Positions 8,771 through 23,700 of a stretch of DNA of 64,000 bases are shown here, one piece after another; position 1 is the first letter of the stretch; each line of letters opens with the position of its first letter. The notes beneath the pieces were generated by a model. The model had not been told where the DNA came from and did not search any database. It saw only the letters and a program-made list of their open reading frames with translations. The translations under genes were made by a program, and so were the position numbers. Source of the DNA: Elusimicrobiota bacterium (GTDB lineage Bacteria > Elusimicrobiota > Elusimicrobia > JACQPE01); assembly GCA_016180815.1 (NCBI GenBank), contig JACPAN010000005.1, positions 1 to 64,000 of the forward strand, read 5' to 3'.

Positions 8771-11700
8771 TGCATGTGCTGACTCGTCAGCGAATGAAGC
8801 GAGCAGACTCGTTCGAACATTGGTTTTCGACCCGTCGGAGCCAATCGCCCGTTTTTCAAAAAGATTTTGAAACCCAGAGTTACCGCTGGGGGGGATTCAG
8901 GATCAAGAAAGAAAAAATTTTCGTTCTTAATCCCAAATCCGCAATTTCCCTCCTCATCCTTATCGCGCTCCTGATCACCACCCCCGGTTTAGACTTTTAT
9001 CAGGTTTTCGCCCAGATGATCGTGGTGGACGATACGGTGGTGGATTGCTCGGTAGTGCCGCACCCCGCATGTCCGAATAGGGACAGAGGCGAACCGGCGG
9101 GCCGCGGGGGCAATTCCCCCTCGGGGACAGCCCCGGTCGCGTCAGAACCTCCCCTGGTTGATTCTTCAGAACAGCCGGCCAGCGCACCGGCTCAACCGCC
9201 TGCGGCGACGTTGGAAGCGATTCGCGCGCGTCTTGAAGCCGCGGGCATCACGGCTCAAGGCGAGGCGGACAGCGGGTATCAATTGCTGTTGGCCATGCTC
9301 TGGAGCCGGGAAAGCCAGGCGCCGCGCGAACTCTACAGAACCTTGGAAGGCCCTCTCTCCCGCAATGAGCCGCAAGCCATCGAATTTTTAAGGGAAGTTC
9401 TCGAAGCCAATCGCGATTACGCGGCCATGGAGGCCGCCGCCCAATCTCATAGCCGGCCCAATGTCCAGCAAATGGGCATGGATCGTTTGAACGAGCGTTT
9501 GAACGAGATGATCAATCGCCGGCCTTATCGCGATTATTTGACCCCTCTGGACAATGCCCTGAAAGGTTTGGTTGAAGACCAAACCGCCGAAGGCCTCCGG
9601 ATCGATCGGGTGGACCAGGAGTTAAGAGCGGTCGGCGTTGATCGCGCCTGCGCGATTCGAGACCCGGAGACCAACCAATGCGTGGAAATGCCTTTGGAAT
9701 GGTTCTACGATCAATCCGAGCGGCGTTTTACTCCCCTGACCTTGACCGTGGAGCGGGCGCGCCTCTCCGGAAAAGGCCAAGTCATTCGCGATCTTCTCGT
9801 TGATTCGGCCCGCATCGTGGTTGAGGCGCAACAGGGGCGTTACCTGGAACCGGGCAGTATGGCCGGGAATCTGCGTTTTTTGACCATCGACGAATCCCAA
9901 AAACCCGCTTACGTCCACCAGAGAATAAACCAACTGTTCGAGCGGCGCGAGGATTACCGGGAATTCGCCTCCGCCTTGGAGGGTATCCGTGACGAGATGG
10001 CTCCTTATTACCGGGTCTCAGCCGGGTTAAGACGCTTGCGGGGCCCCGACGGAAAATGGGTCGAAGATTACGTGCCCGGCGAAGAGAATGTTTTGGACGG
10101 CGACCGGCGCGCTTTTATAGAAATGGAAGACGGGCAGCGCGCCCGCCTTGTTGTCATCGATGGCACGGATCAGCGCCAGGGCAACCACCCGACCATGTCC
10201 GTTTATCAGGTAGCGCATTTGGATACGCGGCGGGTGCGCGATTATTTGACTTCAAAAGGGATTAATCCTTACGGCCGGCCGCTTGAGCAGCTGCTGGCTG
10301 AACAAGGCATCACCCTCGCCAATATCGAGCAATTCATCCCAGGAGCTAGCCGCCCAGCGGGCATGACACAGTGGCGGGTTTGGGACCAAGCCAAAGGCGA
10401 TTGGGTTGACGCCGGACCTCTCCCCCAGGCGTCAGCGGATGAATTGGCCGGAGAGGCCAAGAGACGGGCGGAGGAGTCGTCAAGTTTCCTATCAACGCTC
10501 GGCCATGCCATGGGCGTGGTGGGCAATGAGCTGGTCAAGCTGCCCGGCACCGTCGCGGGCTTGGGTATTTACGCCGTGGGTTCGGCCGCGGGCGGGCTCG
10601 GCATCATTGATGACGAAACCGCGGCGTTCACCCGCTACCTTGGCGGCAATATGATGCGGGACAATTTGATTTCGCGCACGGCCTTGAGAGTCGCCGGGAC
10701 CACGGATGAATCTTTTATGCGATCTTTGATGACGGATCGCGATGAGCAATTTTTCGAAGGCTGGGTTGAGGTGGACCGCGATCAAGGCTTAAACAAAGAT
10801 TTCAAGTTGGCGGGCGGCGATTATGAAGCCGCGGTTACGTTGCTTGATGCTTTCGACCGGCAGCGCCCCATCACGGACGAAGACCGCCAAAATACCATCA
10901 ATCGCATCAATACCTATAACATGGGCCAGGTATTCCTGGAAAACGCGGCCTTAGCCGACGCGCGCGGAGATCACGAAGAAGCGAGTTCCATGCGGCGCAA
11001 TTTTTACATTCATACCGCGTTAAGTACCGTGGCCGGGGCCATGGTGTTCGGCAGCGCCATGAACGTGGCGTTTAAGGGTTTATCCCGCACATTGGCGGCT
11101 AAAAGCGTCTGGCTCGACCGGGGCGCTCGCTTGGGCATCGCGGGCGTGATGATGGCGCCCATGGTTTGGGAATCCGGCAGGAACGCCGTCGAGTTTTTCC
11201 GCCTCGGCGACAATGAGGCGTTAAATCGCGGCGGGACGGTCCCGATGGTTTCCATGTGGCGAGACCAGCATGTCGGCCAATTTATCTCGGACGCCACCAT
11301 GGCTGCGGTTATTTTCCACGGCGCTTATGAAGGTTTGCGCGGACGCCCGACGGTCATCAGCCGGGCCCTTGAACGCGTCGACGCTTTTGTCAACCGCGCA
11401 CCGGGCATCCGCAATCTGAATCTTCAATCCCGCTGGTGGTACGGCAATTTTAAACCCGCTGTTCGCAATAGCGAACCGGCAGCCGGGGTGGTGGAAACCG
11501 CGGCCGCCAAGGCGCCTGTTGAACCGGCAGTTGGGGCCCAACCAACGTCGCCGCAGCCTGTGGTCTCCGCCCCACCGGCCTCTCGGCGTTTAGCCAGGGC
11601 GCCTCCGGCCCAAGGGTCCGGCGTGGCGCAAATGCGCCGGGGCGCCAAAGGCGAGACCCTGCAGAACCTTGAAAATGCGGCGCAAGAAGCGCAGCGCGTC

Positions 11701-14700
11701 AGCCGGGATTTGATTAATGAGACGAACCCTATTCTTGAATCAGTCAAGGATTTGCCCAAAGAGGCGTCGTTGGCCCGCGCCGCTCAGGAAGTTTGGGGCG
11801 AGTTGGCCCAGCAGCATGCGGTCACGCCCAGAGGTTCGGGGCAAGTGGCCCTGTCCATGCACTTGGTCCTGGGCCGAGGCGTGCGCGCAGCCACGGCCTT
11901 CGGCAAAACCCTCTCTGCTTTGGTTTCGGCGCGCGCCTTTAGAAAGGTCAAGCAAGGCCAGGCCGTGGTTATCATTTCCAAGACCAAGGATCAAGCAGGG
12001 CAATACACCACGGGCAGCGTTCCTTCAAAAACCGGCGCCGAGGTGCCTTACCGTAATATCGAGAACGCTGCGCACGGCGATCTTCTGTATGAGCGCGGCC
12101 AAGCGCGCGGGGATTACGCTGAAATCATCGGGGCTTTGGAGCGCGGCGAGACCGTTTCCATGTCCCAAAATACCTGGGGTCATTTAAAAACCGCGTCGCT
12201 CTTTAATCCTCAGCTGCGCGCCGCCAGAAAAAATATCGGATTGGTGATTGCCGATGAAGCCCAATGGGTGGCTAATTCCCGCGTGATTTACGTCATCGCT
12301 CAGGCTGCGGACAAGCTGTTCCCATTTAGAAAAATTGAGCGAGCCTCGCGCATCAGGCAGGCGCTCGAGGCCTTGCCTGAAGTGGCGCGCGATCAGCTTG
12401 ACGCCGTAAAAACCCCGGCTGTTTCCTGGGAGGTTTCTTTGGACGGCCGTCCGGCTTTAAACCAAGCCGCGGTCAGGGCATTAACCGGCCAAGGCACGTG
12501 GACCGGGTGGATTCAGCGGCTTCTGGGGCGCAAATTCCGCGCAGATCGCGTTGAATCCGTGGGCAGGGCCATTTGGGAGAAAAGAAACGCCAGGCAGCCC
12601 TGGTCCAAACCCGATGCCCAGGGCATGATTCACACCACGGACCCGGCGGGCGCGGCCCAGCCTCTTGAAACCCGCTTCCAGGATCCTTATTACGAGGCCG
12701 CGGCTTATCTGCTTGAAAATTTTACGGCTGATCAAATTCGGGGCAAAATAAGCACCCGCAGGACGCAAAGTTCATCGACGTTGCCTGAATCGTTCGCTGA
12801 TTTGCCCAGGGACGCCACCATCTCCGCGATGTCCGGGTCCCTGCAAGCCGTGGCTGAAATGGTGTCGGCTCAAATCGGGACCAGATTAGTTGATTTGCCG
12901 GGCGCGCCCGGCTTAGGCACGCGACATGCGCCTGCGAGCATCCGCATCGAAGGGACGCCCGGAGAAGGCGTCGCGCAAATTTGGGGGCAAGTCAGGAATT
13001 CGCTTAAACGCGGCGCGGCCTTGGTTGTGGATGTTTCCGGCGAGTACGGCCGGATTTTGGCTGAGACGGCCAGGAAAGAAGGGAAAACAGTTTACGAGAT
13101 CAATGCGCATACTCCGGAAGGGCACACGGCGGCTCGCAACGGGCTTTTAGACATCGCTCATCGCGCGGCCGAGGAAAAAGCCCTGGTCATCGACTACACC
13201 AAGCGTTCCATCGAAGGCGTTGACTGGAAAGGCAATGTGGATACGCATGGCTTGGTGGATTTTTTGAATGCGGTTGAAATCGAGCAGATGTTGGGCCGTG
13301 GCGCCCGGCGCCCGAACACGGAATCCTTCGGGCATCTTTACTTCAGCGAGACTTCCGCTCTAAGCGTGGGCGGCCGTTTGGCTTCTTTCCTGAAAGAAGG
13401 CCCCTTGGTCGCGGAATTGGGAAAGAAACTTGAGAATTTGAATCGTTTGGCCGAGGAGGGTAGTTCAGGAAGGGCGCAAGTTTCTCAAGCATTAAGCCTG
13501 CTGCAAAAGGCTAAAGAGCGGGGCGTGGCGTCTCTTCTCCCGCAAGAACGGGTGGAGCTGGCCTCTTACATTGATTTAGCCAGGTCCAAATCAATGGATG
13601 CCATCAATCAATACCATCAGAATATCCATGCCCAGATGATGATTCGCCCTCTGCAGGAGGCCATGATCAGAGCGCAGGAGATTAAAGCGTCCCAAGGCCT
13701 CTCCAATCTTTTAGCCAGGCGCCGCGCAGCCAGGGAATTGCCACGCCTTGAAAAAGTTTATGAGCAAGCATTGAACCGGGGCCGCTCGTTGGGCGAATTG
13801 GGGATTAAAGAAGGCGTTTACGAGTCGCCGGCTCAGATTATCAATCAAGTCACCCGGCAAATGGCGCGGCTTTCTAAACCGGTTATCAAGCGGGCTTTGC
13901 GGCGCGCCAAGAGCGGCGAGGTTAAAGCCGCTCTTGAAAACAGTTTGGCTCAAATTGAAGCCGTGGAGCGGGCCGTCAAAGAAAATAAGCTGCCGGATGG
14001 CACGGCGCCGACATCATTCGCCCGCGCGCAGACGCTTGTAGAGTCTTATGCCCTGGGGCTTCGTTTGGCCGAGGAAGTGATTTTGCCCAGGTTGGAAGTC
14101 CGGGTCACCGAATCCGTCATCGTTAAAGCGTCCAATAGAGTCAATCAGATTAAGAACACGCTCTCCGATTGGCGGACGAAGGGAACCGCCGGTCAAAAAG
14201 TTTTAGGTTGGGGAATCCCCGTTGCCTTGGGCGCCGGGCTGTCCGTGGCCACCCCGCTTCTGTTGGGCAGTTTAATCCCGGCTCTGCCGGTCGCCGGCAT
14301 GTTCGGCGCTTGGACTTTGCCTGTGTTGGGCGCCGTGGGCGCTGCGGGCAGCGTGTTCAAGGCTTTTCGTCATGATAAGGACCAAAAGGCCAAGAATTTG
14401 GCGGCTGAGCTCAGAGAAAAAGTCAAGCAAGCGGCCGTTGAAGTCGACGGTCAAAAGGTGACGGCGGATGATTCTTCTGTTCATGAGATTGCTTCAGCGC
14501 AAGAGGCGCTTCGCAATGACGAGCTTCGCGTTGTTGTGGCGGTCAGAAACGCCCAGTATATCCCAACGCCGCAGCGAGACAGCCATTTTGAAAAAACCGT
14601 TATTGAGGCCAATGAAGCCCAGGTCCTGGGTTACAACGATAAGCACGAGCTTTTATTGGCGTTGCCCGAGAATCGGACTGCTGACTTGAAACGGTCTCTT

Positions 14701-17700
14701 GAAGGATGGGGACTCCAGGCTTCTCGGAGCCGCGTAAAGCCGGAGAGCATCGAAACCATCGAGGTCGATTACCAAGGTTTGAAGTCGTTGGCTTGGCAAG
14801 CCCAAACCGAAGGCCGGGAAGAGGTTTCGTTCCTTGTCCTTGAGGAAAATGCCCAGGGACAGCCCTATACGGTTCTTCCCATGGAGATTTACAGTTTTAT
14901 CTCCAGTGAATTGCAAAGCGATTTCAGCTTCGCGGGCGTTGCCGCGCCTAACTTTGAAGCCGTGAGCCGGGCTTCCGTGGAAAATTTCAAGGCCTTGGCC
15001 AAGCATTACGGTCTCAGGGGCGCTGAGCGCATCCGCTCAGTCACCGCTCAGGTTAAAGAAGTTTCCTATCCGATAGGGGAAATTCTTGAATCCAGAGATA
15101 AAGAAGGCACGGTTTTCCGCCGGCCGCGGCTTGCCCGGCTTTTAGGCGAACGTCAGGGGACGCTTAAGGTGCCGTTAGCCTTGAGGGCAAAGAGATCAAA
15201 AGGCTCGGCAGTTAAACAGGGACAAACGTCGTCCGCCGGTGATTCGGCAGCGACCCCGGTCGTTTCTCCGTCATCGAAACCGGAGCCGGCAGGTTCCGCG
15301 AAATCCAAGGCGTCTTCGCGTTTGGCCAAGTTGGCTAAAGGCAGCGCCAAACTGGGCTTGCTCTTGCCTCTCCTGGTGCTGGGCGGCTCTTTGGCGGCCA
15401 TGGCGTTGATCCCTGGTTCCGGCCATGGCTTGGGAGTTGCTTTGATGCTCGCGGGCATGGCCTTAACCGTTAAAGGCAAATCTAAAAAGGGCGGGCAGCC
15501 TGCCGAAGGCGATGATTCTAAGCTGGAAACCTATGAGAAGGATGGCTCCACCCGTCCTGATCCCGAGGGCGTCGCGGATTTGGATGCATTGGGCAATCCC
15601 AAGCGCGGCGGCGAAGGCTCCTCAGGCGGGCGCGGTTTCGACGATTACTCGGGCGGCGGGCGCGGGGATTCGCTGTTGGCCGTTCCCGCTGATCCTGTCA
15701 GCGGATTTTTGGGCAAGCTCTTCCGGATATTGGGGCTAAGCGGGCTCTTTTCGTGGATCGGACGGGGCTTGCGGTCCTGGTTCTTCATGCCTGTTGCCAA
15801 CGGCGGCAATACCGGAGGTGAAGGCGCAGGCGAAGATGCCCAAGCTTGGAGCAGAAAACACGATAAAGCCGCAATCGCCGCAGCCGAATCTCAGGCGGTT
15901 GTCGCCGATAAAACGATCGAACCGCCTGCCAAGAGTTGGGAAGAAGGCCCCTATAAACAGATGATCGGCGATGAAATCGGCAAAGAATTGGAGCGTTATA
16001 TCGTCAATGAAATCCAGGCGGCCAGGGGTTTGTCCAAGAAAGAGCGCGCCCAGAAAACCGGCATCCGCGTGCTGGCTTTTCTCATCAGCTCGCGCGCCTT
16101 CGCCAATTTATTGATTCAAGCGGTGAGCGAAGGCGTTCCGGTCGAGATTATTATGGACGGTCAGCAGGCCGCCAATCGTTATTCCGAGTACCGGCGCCTT
16201 AAGGACGCCGGCGCCGAGGTCAAAATCCTCAACGGGTTTGCCGAAAAGAACATCATGCATATCAAGTACGCCTACCTTAAGTCTCAGAACGTTGATGTTT
16301 TCGGCAGCGCTAATTTTTCCAAGAGCGCGTTGACGGGCTGGAATATCGAATGGATGATGAGAACGGATCCGGCCAAGGCCTCAACGGACGGCGACCGGCG
16401 TCTGGCCCAAGCCATGATCAGCCATCGCCAGGAGATTTGGGAGTATTTGAATTCCCTTCCCGACGGCACGACAACGCCGGGCGAACAGGCCGAGCAGCTG
16501 TTCGCGTTTACCTATAAGATTCGAGATGCGGTAACCCTGCTCAAAACCCGCATGCAAAGCGGCGAGGAGTTGACGCGTTTGGGCCCGGTCAGCCGCGGCG
16601 TGGCGACCGAGCAGGATATCCGCGACATTTTGGAAGGAATGGTCGGCCTTGTCGATGTTAAAAAGCAAGACGGCAGCGGCGATGTCGAACCGGTCTTGCT
16701 TGACCCGCGGCCGGTTAATGCCGTCGGCCTTGAACAATCGGCGGCTGCGCCGGCGGCGGCAGGAGTTTCTGCCGTGTCTGCCGTGGAAAACGTCGATGTG
16801 AGGGCCCCGCCTTCGCTTAACGGCGATCAGCCCGTCAAACCCGCCCCTGTTGTCCGCAATCCCGCCCTTAATTTCGCCAAGCGAGTTTTCAGCAACGTTG
16901 TGATGCCCGCCGCCTTCCTCATCGGAAGTTTCCTCGCGGCTTCCCATGGCGATCCCATGCTCCAACTCTTAGGCGCAACCGGCGCCGCGATGGCGGCCGC
17001 CGGTTTGCATGAGGCCATGCATGCCTGGACCGCAAGCCGCCAGGGGGACTTGACGGCAAAAGAGCAAGGCCGCATGAGCCTTAACCCATTGGCGCATTTC
17101 CCGGTCGTTTCCTTAATCCCAATCGCCGTCGGCGCTTGGATGGGGTCCACCTTAGGCATGATGATGCTCCTGGCCGGCTTTCTGCTGATTAAAGAGGCTC
17201 CAGTTAAGCTGGGCGTTGTCCGGGCCAATTCCGGCCGGGGCGCAGCTCTTAAAGTCATTTTATCCGGCCCTTTGGGCAATTTATTTGTCGGCGCCCTTCT
17301 ATTCCCGCTCATTCTGGCTCATCCCTTTTTCTTTTATTTGTCGGTCGCTAATTTATTGATGGGGTTGGTTAATTTGATGCCTTGGGCTTTGTTCACTCGG
17401 CGTTCGGATGGTTTTAACGCCGCGCGAGAGTTCTGGCCGAATGTTTTTAAAAGCGACGGCGGCAGAGGAGCGTTATGGGCTGCCATGAGTTTAGTCGGCT
17501 TAGGTATTTTTGCTCAATTCGGCTTGCCGCTGTTGGGCGATGTGTTCACCACTCTGGCCGTATTTTTGATCGCCGGCAAGCTCGCTTTCCTGCCGCTGAT
17601 GGCTCCGGGAACGATTAAAGACGGCGATCAGGGAACGATTCTTTCACCGGCGGGGTTTTCGCACCTCGATCAGCAACTTCCGGCCAAGGAAGGGGCCCAG

Positions 17701-20700
17701 GTTATTGAGGAGCTTTATGAGCAAGGCAAGCGGCGCATTCTTTTGCTGCGTTTAGCGAGCGGTTCGGTTGTTTTCCCGCTGCAGAAAGACGACCTTGAGC
17801 TTAATAACAGAACTGATTTGGAGAGAGCCCAGGCGCAAATTTTGCGCGGCGAGCTGCTTGTTTACCGGGAGGGCAATCAAGGCGGCAACAAGTATTTTGT
17901 GGTCGACGGCCAGGCTCTTGAGGCCATGCAAGCGGCTCAAGCCGCGCCGGTTGTTAAGGCGGAAACTTCGCCCGTCGCCCCGGTTCGATCGCAGGCTCCG
18001 GCGATGACGCCGGCCGCCGGCCGCCGCCGGCCGGTCGATTTAAAAACATTGGTCGGACAACCCGCAGAAATTTTGGCAAAGACCGGCCATATCCAGGCGC
18101 CCGCTCACGCCAAAGACCAAATCAGTTTCGAAGAAGAAATAATGCGCATGGAGGCTGCCGAGCGAACCTTGCATCATGATCCGGCCGCCAGCCAAGGGAT
18201 TTTGCCCGGTGAATTCAGGAGTTTGGTCAAGGCGCGGCTCGCTCAAATGGCGCAATTGCCGCAGCCGTCATCGGAAATGCACCAGGCGTGGACGGCCTAT
18301 GCCCAAGGAGATGAGGGGCCGCTTCGCAGGATTTTCGGGCGCATGCTTGAGGAGCATGAAAAGTCCGAAGCCAAAGCCAGAGAAGACCTGATGTTTTTGA
18401 AAACCTCGCCTTTGATCGCCAAGCGGGCGCCCCAAGTTTTGGACGCTCTGCGCGCCGCGGAAAAGCTGCCCGGCGGTTTGCGCTATCGCTACGGCTTGAC
18501 GCCGCCGGGCGTGTTGGCCTATTTCAGCCCGGAGACTTTTGAAATTGTGGTGGGCATTGAATTCAGGGATGTGTTTACCGCCTACAAGGTCCTGATCGTC
18601 GCCCACGAGATCGATCATATGTACCGGGCTTTCAAAGATATCCCCTATTCCTTGGAATACGAAGGCCAGGCTTTCTGGGTGATGGGGGAAATCGCGGAAG
18701 ATCTTTTGAAGAACACGAATCTCCCCACGCAGAATCTTGTGGATCGCTACATGTACGAAATCGCCAAAAAGATGCTGGCCTTGAAGAAAAAATTTGCGAA
18801 ACCGGAAGAATTTATTCTCTTTACCGAAGACGCGGCCAGGCCTTACGAAGAATGGCATCTTCCTTATCATTTCGGGCTGGCTCGGGCCGAGCAGGTGTTG
18901 ATCAAGCTCAAGGCCGCGCGACAACGCATGGAGAAGGATTTGGAAACCGTGGCCAAGGTTATCGGGTATCAGAAAGACCTGCTCAAATTGGCTGTTGATC
19001 GCAACGATCTGCAAGCCCAGGAAGAAGCCCGTCAGAATATCGCCAAACATGAGCGCGAACAAACGGAGATCAGGCATCGAATCAAAGATATCCGCAATTT
19101 GATGGGCCGCTATCAAAAGGAAGTCAACGAGAGTTGGCGGCTTCAACGAGGCGAAATATCCCGCAAAGACCTGTTAAGGGTGGCGGGCCAAGTCAGGCGC
19201 CCGGAAACCGCCCGCATGAGGGAAATCATGGAAAAGGCCCGCCGGGAAACCGGAGTCGGGGCGCATGGAGCTCTGGCTAATTTGTTGGCGGCGGATTTCC
19301 CGTATTCATTGGCGGGCATCGCCAATTTCTTAGAGATCGAAGACGGCGCGGACGGGGTCTGGGCCAGCGAGGTGAGGTCTTATATTCAAAGTTTGATGCG
19401 CGAGGATTCATATCAGGGGACGGCCAAGCTCTTAAGCATGATGACGCCGGACTTTTTGTCCGCTTACCCCGGCTTGCGCGGCGTTTTATGGGGTTTGGCC
19501 GAACAAGAAGACATGCGCGAGGAGCCTTTGCGCGTGGCGATCAGCGAAAACGACTCGATCACCCTCGGCGATTTAATGCGTTCGAAGCTCGCGGGTTATT
19601 GGGCCGATCATCCGTCCATGAAATCCTGGGTTGAGAAGCGGGCGGCCAGGGCTGAGGCTGCTTTGCGCAACGGCCAGCCGCCTTCTAAAGAAATGGAACT
19701 TTTGAAAGACGCAGTGACGAATGAGAATGTCGCCGCATTGTCGCTTAATCTTTTGGTGCAGATGGCCAGCCAAGCGTCCATGGTGCAGATGGGCATCGTC
19801 ACAAGAATTCGCATGGCTGAAGAGCAGATCGCCAAGTTAGATGACGCCCAGAGAAAGGCCGCTTTGGAGTCGGCCAGAGATAAGCTGGCGGCGCAATTGG
19901 CTCAACTTAATCAACAGTTGGCTCTTCAGCAGGCGGTGCTGTTGGCCCGCTTGGCTCCGGCTTTGGACTCAAAGCACATTTCTCTCAGGGCGAAACGGGC
20001 CATGTACAAGATTTTTGCGGCGGCTCTCGAGAGCCAGGGCGCCGGCCTGTGGGAAGCTCTGGCCTCTTTAATGCAGCAAGCGGGACCCATGGAAGTGATG
20101 CAGATGACCGAGCGTTTGGGCGCGTATCTTTCGGATAAAACCAGCAGGGATTTGTTCGACAAGGTGTACGGTGAAAATGCGGATCAGCCCATCGGCGATT
20201 TCATGCTGTTGACCAAGGCCAACGCCAAGGCGTACGCCGAGGATGCCGCAACCGTCGAAGCCGCTCTTAAGGAATTGACCGGGGGCCAAGAGCTTGCGCC
20301 CAATAAATTGGTCGCGAATCTCATTTTATTGGGCAAGGCGCCCAAAAATCAGGCGATCAAAGCCGTTCTAATGCAGGCCCTTGAGGCGGCGCCGCAAGCC
20401 GCCATCGAAGGATTGGGCCAATATCTTGATGAAGCGGATGTGGCCGAGGAGTTCGTCAAACAAGCGCTGAACCGGGAATTGCCCTCCGGTCTCAGGCAGC
20501 TTTATATTGTGGAACTTTTCAAACAGCGTTCGCGCGTGCCCTGGGAGGGCCTCAAGAAAATTATCTCACAAATGTACGCGTTGATGGAGCGGGACCTGCT
20601 CGATCCCATCGACTGGAAAGGGATTGCCGAGGAGGCGCAAGCCGGCAATATGGAGAATATGCGCCAGGTCAGCCTGCGTTTCTGGGAAGCCCAGATGGTC

Positions 20701-23700
20701 GCTTGGCTGGCACGGGAGATTATTGAAAAGAACCGCAAGAATCCACCGGCGCCGCCTTCCGCATCCACCGGTGAGGCCCCTGCCCCTGCTCAACCCAACG
20801 GTCCTAATCGTTCCGTTTTCTACAACGTTAAATGGGTTCTTATGGGCGGTTTTTTGGCCTTCTTGGGAATTCAGGCCGTAGCGTCGAATGTGATTTTCGG
20901 TAATCTAGTGACCTTGGCCGGATTGATCGTCGGCGGCGTGGCCGGTATCGGGCTTTTATCCGATGTGTTCGTTATTTTCTTCCAATTTTTGTTGCCGCAA
21001 ATGGGCCGGCCGCTGACCGATGAAGCTAAAACGCAAAAAGCACGGGAATTTGAGTTGTTCCTGGACGTTGAGATGGTCAGGGAGCTTGTCAAAAAAGAAG
21101 GTATCGATAATATCCTGGCCAGGATGAAGGCCAATGCCGGGAATGATTACATCAGCAGTCTTCACTGGGCGCCGGTTCTGGTTGTCTTAGGCAGCGTGGA
21201 TTCAAAACGCGCGGCTACGCTGGTCGCTCAGATGACTCCCGGTGAAGCCGAGCATGTGTTGAGCGCCATCATCAGCCATCCGCTTTACGCAAAAAGCGCG
21301 GTCCGAATTTTGGCTCAATTGGAAAGCGTTGGCCATGGCTTTTTCGGCAGTTTTAAACAGTTGGTGGTCATGCCCCAGCGGCTGGAGAAAGAAATCGGCC
21401 GCATGAAAGATGTGATTCATGAGCAACCTGAGGAATTTCGTCAGGCTGAAATTCGAGCGTTGGAGCATATCCGCAAATTGGGCGGCATCGATTCTCAATT
21501 GCGGTCGAGAATAAGGCCCTATTTCACCAGCCGGTGGAAAATGTGGAAATTCGCTTTGGCGGATCAAAACCAGGACGCCATTTTCATGCGTCCCGAACTC
21601 ATGAACCGGCCGTACGCGTTTTACCGGGTTCTGGCCAATAAGGTCCATGATCTCAAGGACCCGCATAATGGCGCTTTGAAAAAGTGGGCGGCGGAATTGG
21701 GCGCCTCGCGCAAGTATTTCTCGAACCGCATGTTTTATTTCATGACCATGCTCATTGGCATGATCGTTTCCGGTTTGCCCATTGAAGCGGCGTTGGCGGT
21801 GTTTCCGGGCATTGAAAAAACCGCCGATCCTTTAATTTCTTTTGTTTTGGGCCAGTTGATCGGTGGGCTGGTGGGAGCCAAGGTTTTGGGCGCTAAAGCC
21901 ACGGCGGAAAACTTGATGAATAAAGAGAAAAAAGGGTGGCAGCGGTTCGCCGTCGTGCCGATAGTCGTCGCTCTTGTTTATTTATTGAGCCAGGCGGCCA
22001 ACCTTTGGCCCACCTTGGCGATGGGCGGTCTGATCGCCGCGGCCATGACGATTTGGCATTGGATTTTACCGCGACTCCGGGGAGAAGCAATTCAAGGACT
22101 TGCCTGGACGCGCAAGGCCGATGCCTCAAAGAACGCGGACCGGCAATCAGCGGCAAATCCTCAGCAGGCGGCCAAAAGCGGTCAAAAGCGAATGTCCGGC
22201 CAAGCAGGCTTTGTCAGCGTTGAAGTTTTGGGTTTCTTGGGCGGCGGAGCCTTGGGTGCGGCTCTCGGTATAGGCCTGACCATGTTATTTGGGGTTGCGG
22301 GAGGCATTGCGATTGTTTATTTGGGCGTTCTTGGAGCGGCAGGAGGATTTGTTTTGGGCCGGCGTTTGAGCCGTTCGCGAGAGGCTGCCCTGCCTCCCGG
22401 AGCCAAGTCTGCATCAATCGCCGATGATTTTGCGTCCATAAGCGACGCGGGGGACGAGCCTCCATCCGAGCCGCCGTCCGATGGTTCCGGGGATATGGAA
22501 CATAACGAACCCATGGTGACGATTCGCTGGGTTCCCAAGCAAGGAGAAATCGCCGAAACCGTGACTCAGCCCTTTAGCATGGTTCAGGGAACGGACGGGG
22601 AACGGGTGATTTGGGATGAGACGGTTCAAGAGAGGCTCAGGCAAATGGCTTCCGACATGGGCCTATCTCTTAACGATTTGGACGCCGTCGGCGGAAAAAT
22701 CAAATATGCTTTCGCGAAAAAAGACGTCGGCGATCAATGGTTCGATATTTTAGTGCCCCGTTCCATGACCAAAGCGGCTCAAAAATTGCTCGGCAAAAAC
22801 GGCGCCGTTGAAGCGGTCAATGTCCGCAATTTGCACGTGTTCGACGGCCGCGAGTGGCGTGACGCCGAGACCGGGGATGACTCGGGCGAGCCTCCTGTTT
22901 TTCCGGATGAAGCGCGCGCCGTTTTGTTGCGCGAAGCCATGGATTTGGACGCGTTTTGGCAGGGCTCCAATTACGGCGAGGGCGCTCTGGTGACGGCCGT
23001 GGATACCGGTCTTTCTCCTCATCCGGCGTTGACCGAAGACCGCGTGGCCGGTCGCGTTGATTTAAGCGGCACGGGTTTGGTCGACGGCATCCGCCACGGC
23101 AGCCATGTCATGGGCATTATGGCCGCCGGGCTCAAATACGTGGCCGGCGCTTTGGCGCGGGCCGTTGGGTTGAACCGCGAAACCCGGGACGCCGCGGCCG
23201 CCGGCGCGGAAGAGGCGCTGAAAACTTGGCCTTTCCCGGGCGTGCTGCCCAAGGCCCGTGTTTTTTCCGTTAAAATTTTCCCTTCCCACGAGCGGATGAG
23301 AAAGCGCGTCGTTGAAGTCGGCGGGCGCCGCTTGGTTCTTCCCGTTTTCGACCGGCACTCCACGGAAAGCGATTTTTTGGCTTCCTTGATCGAGGCGGAT
23401 AAAAAGGCCGTTGAGCTGGGCATCACGCGCGGCGTGGCGTCGAATCATAGCTACGGCGCTCGTTTCGGCAACGCTCGCGAGGCCTTAGCCTTATCCAGAT
23501 TGGTCAAGCCCAAGAAGCAAGGCGGCATCGGCGCCTTGCCGGTGGCCAGCAAAGGCAATTCCGGCCCGCTTAAAAATTCCGTCGGTTATCCTTCGGGTTA
23601 CCCCAAAGTTTTGAAATCCGGCTCGACTTACATCGATAAGAAAAAACGCCAGCGGCTTTCTCATTTTGCTTCGATCGGTTATGCCAAGAATCCGGTCAAT

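Noticed and set aside
8811-8818. GTTCGAAC resembling a tRNA T-loop
   Set aside because: Flanking bases do not form a T stem, and no acceptor, D or anticodon arms can be drawn around it.
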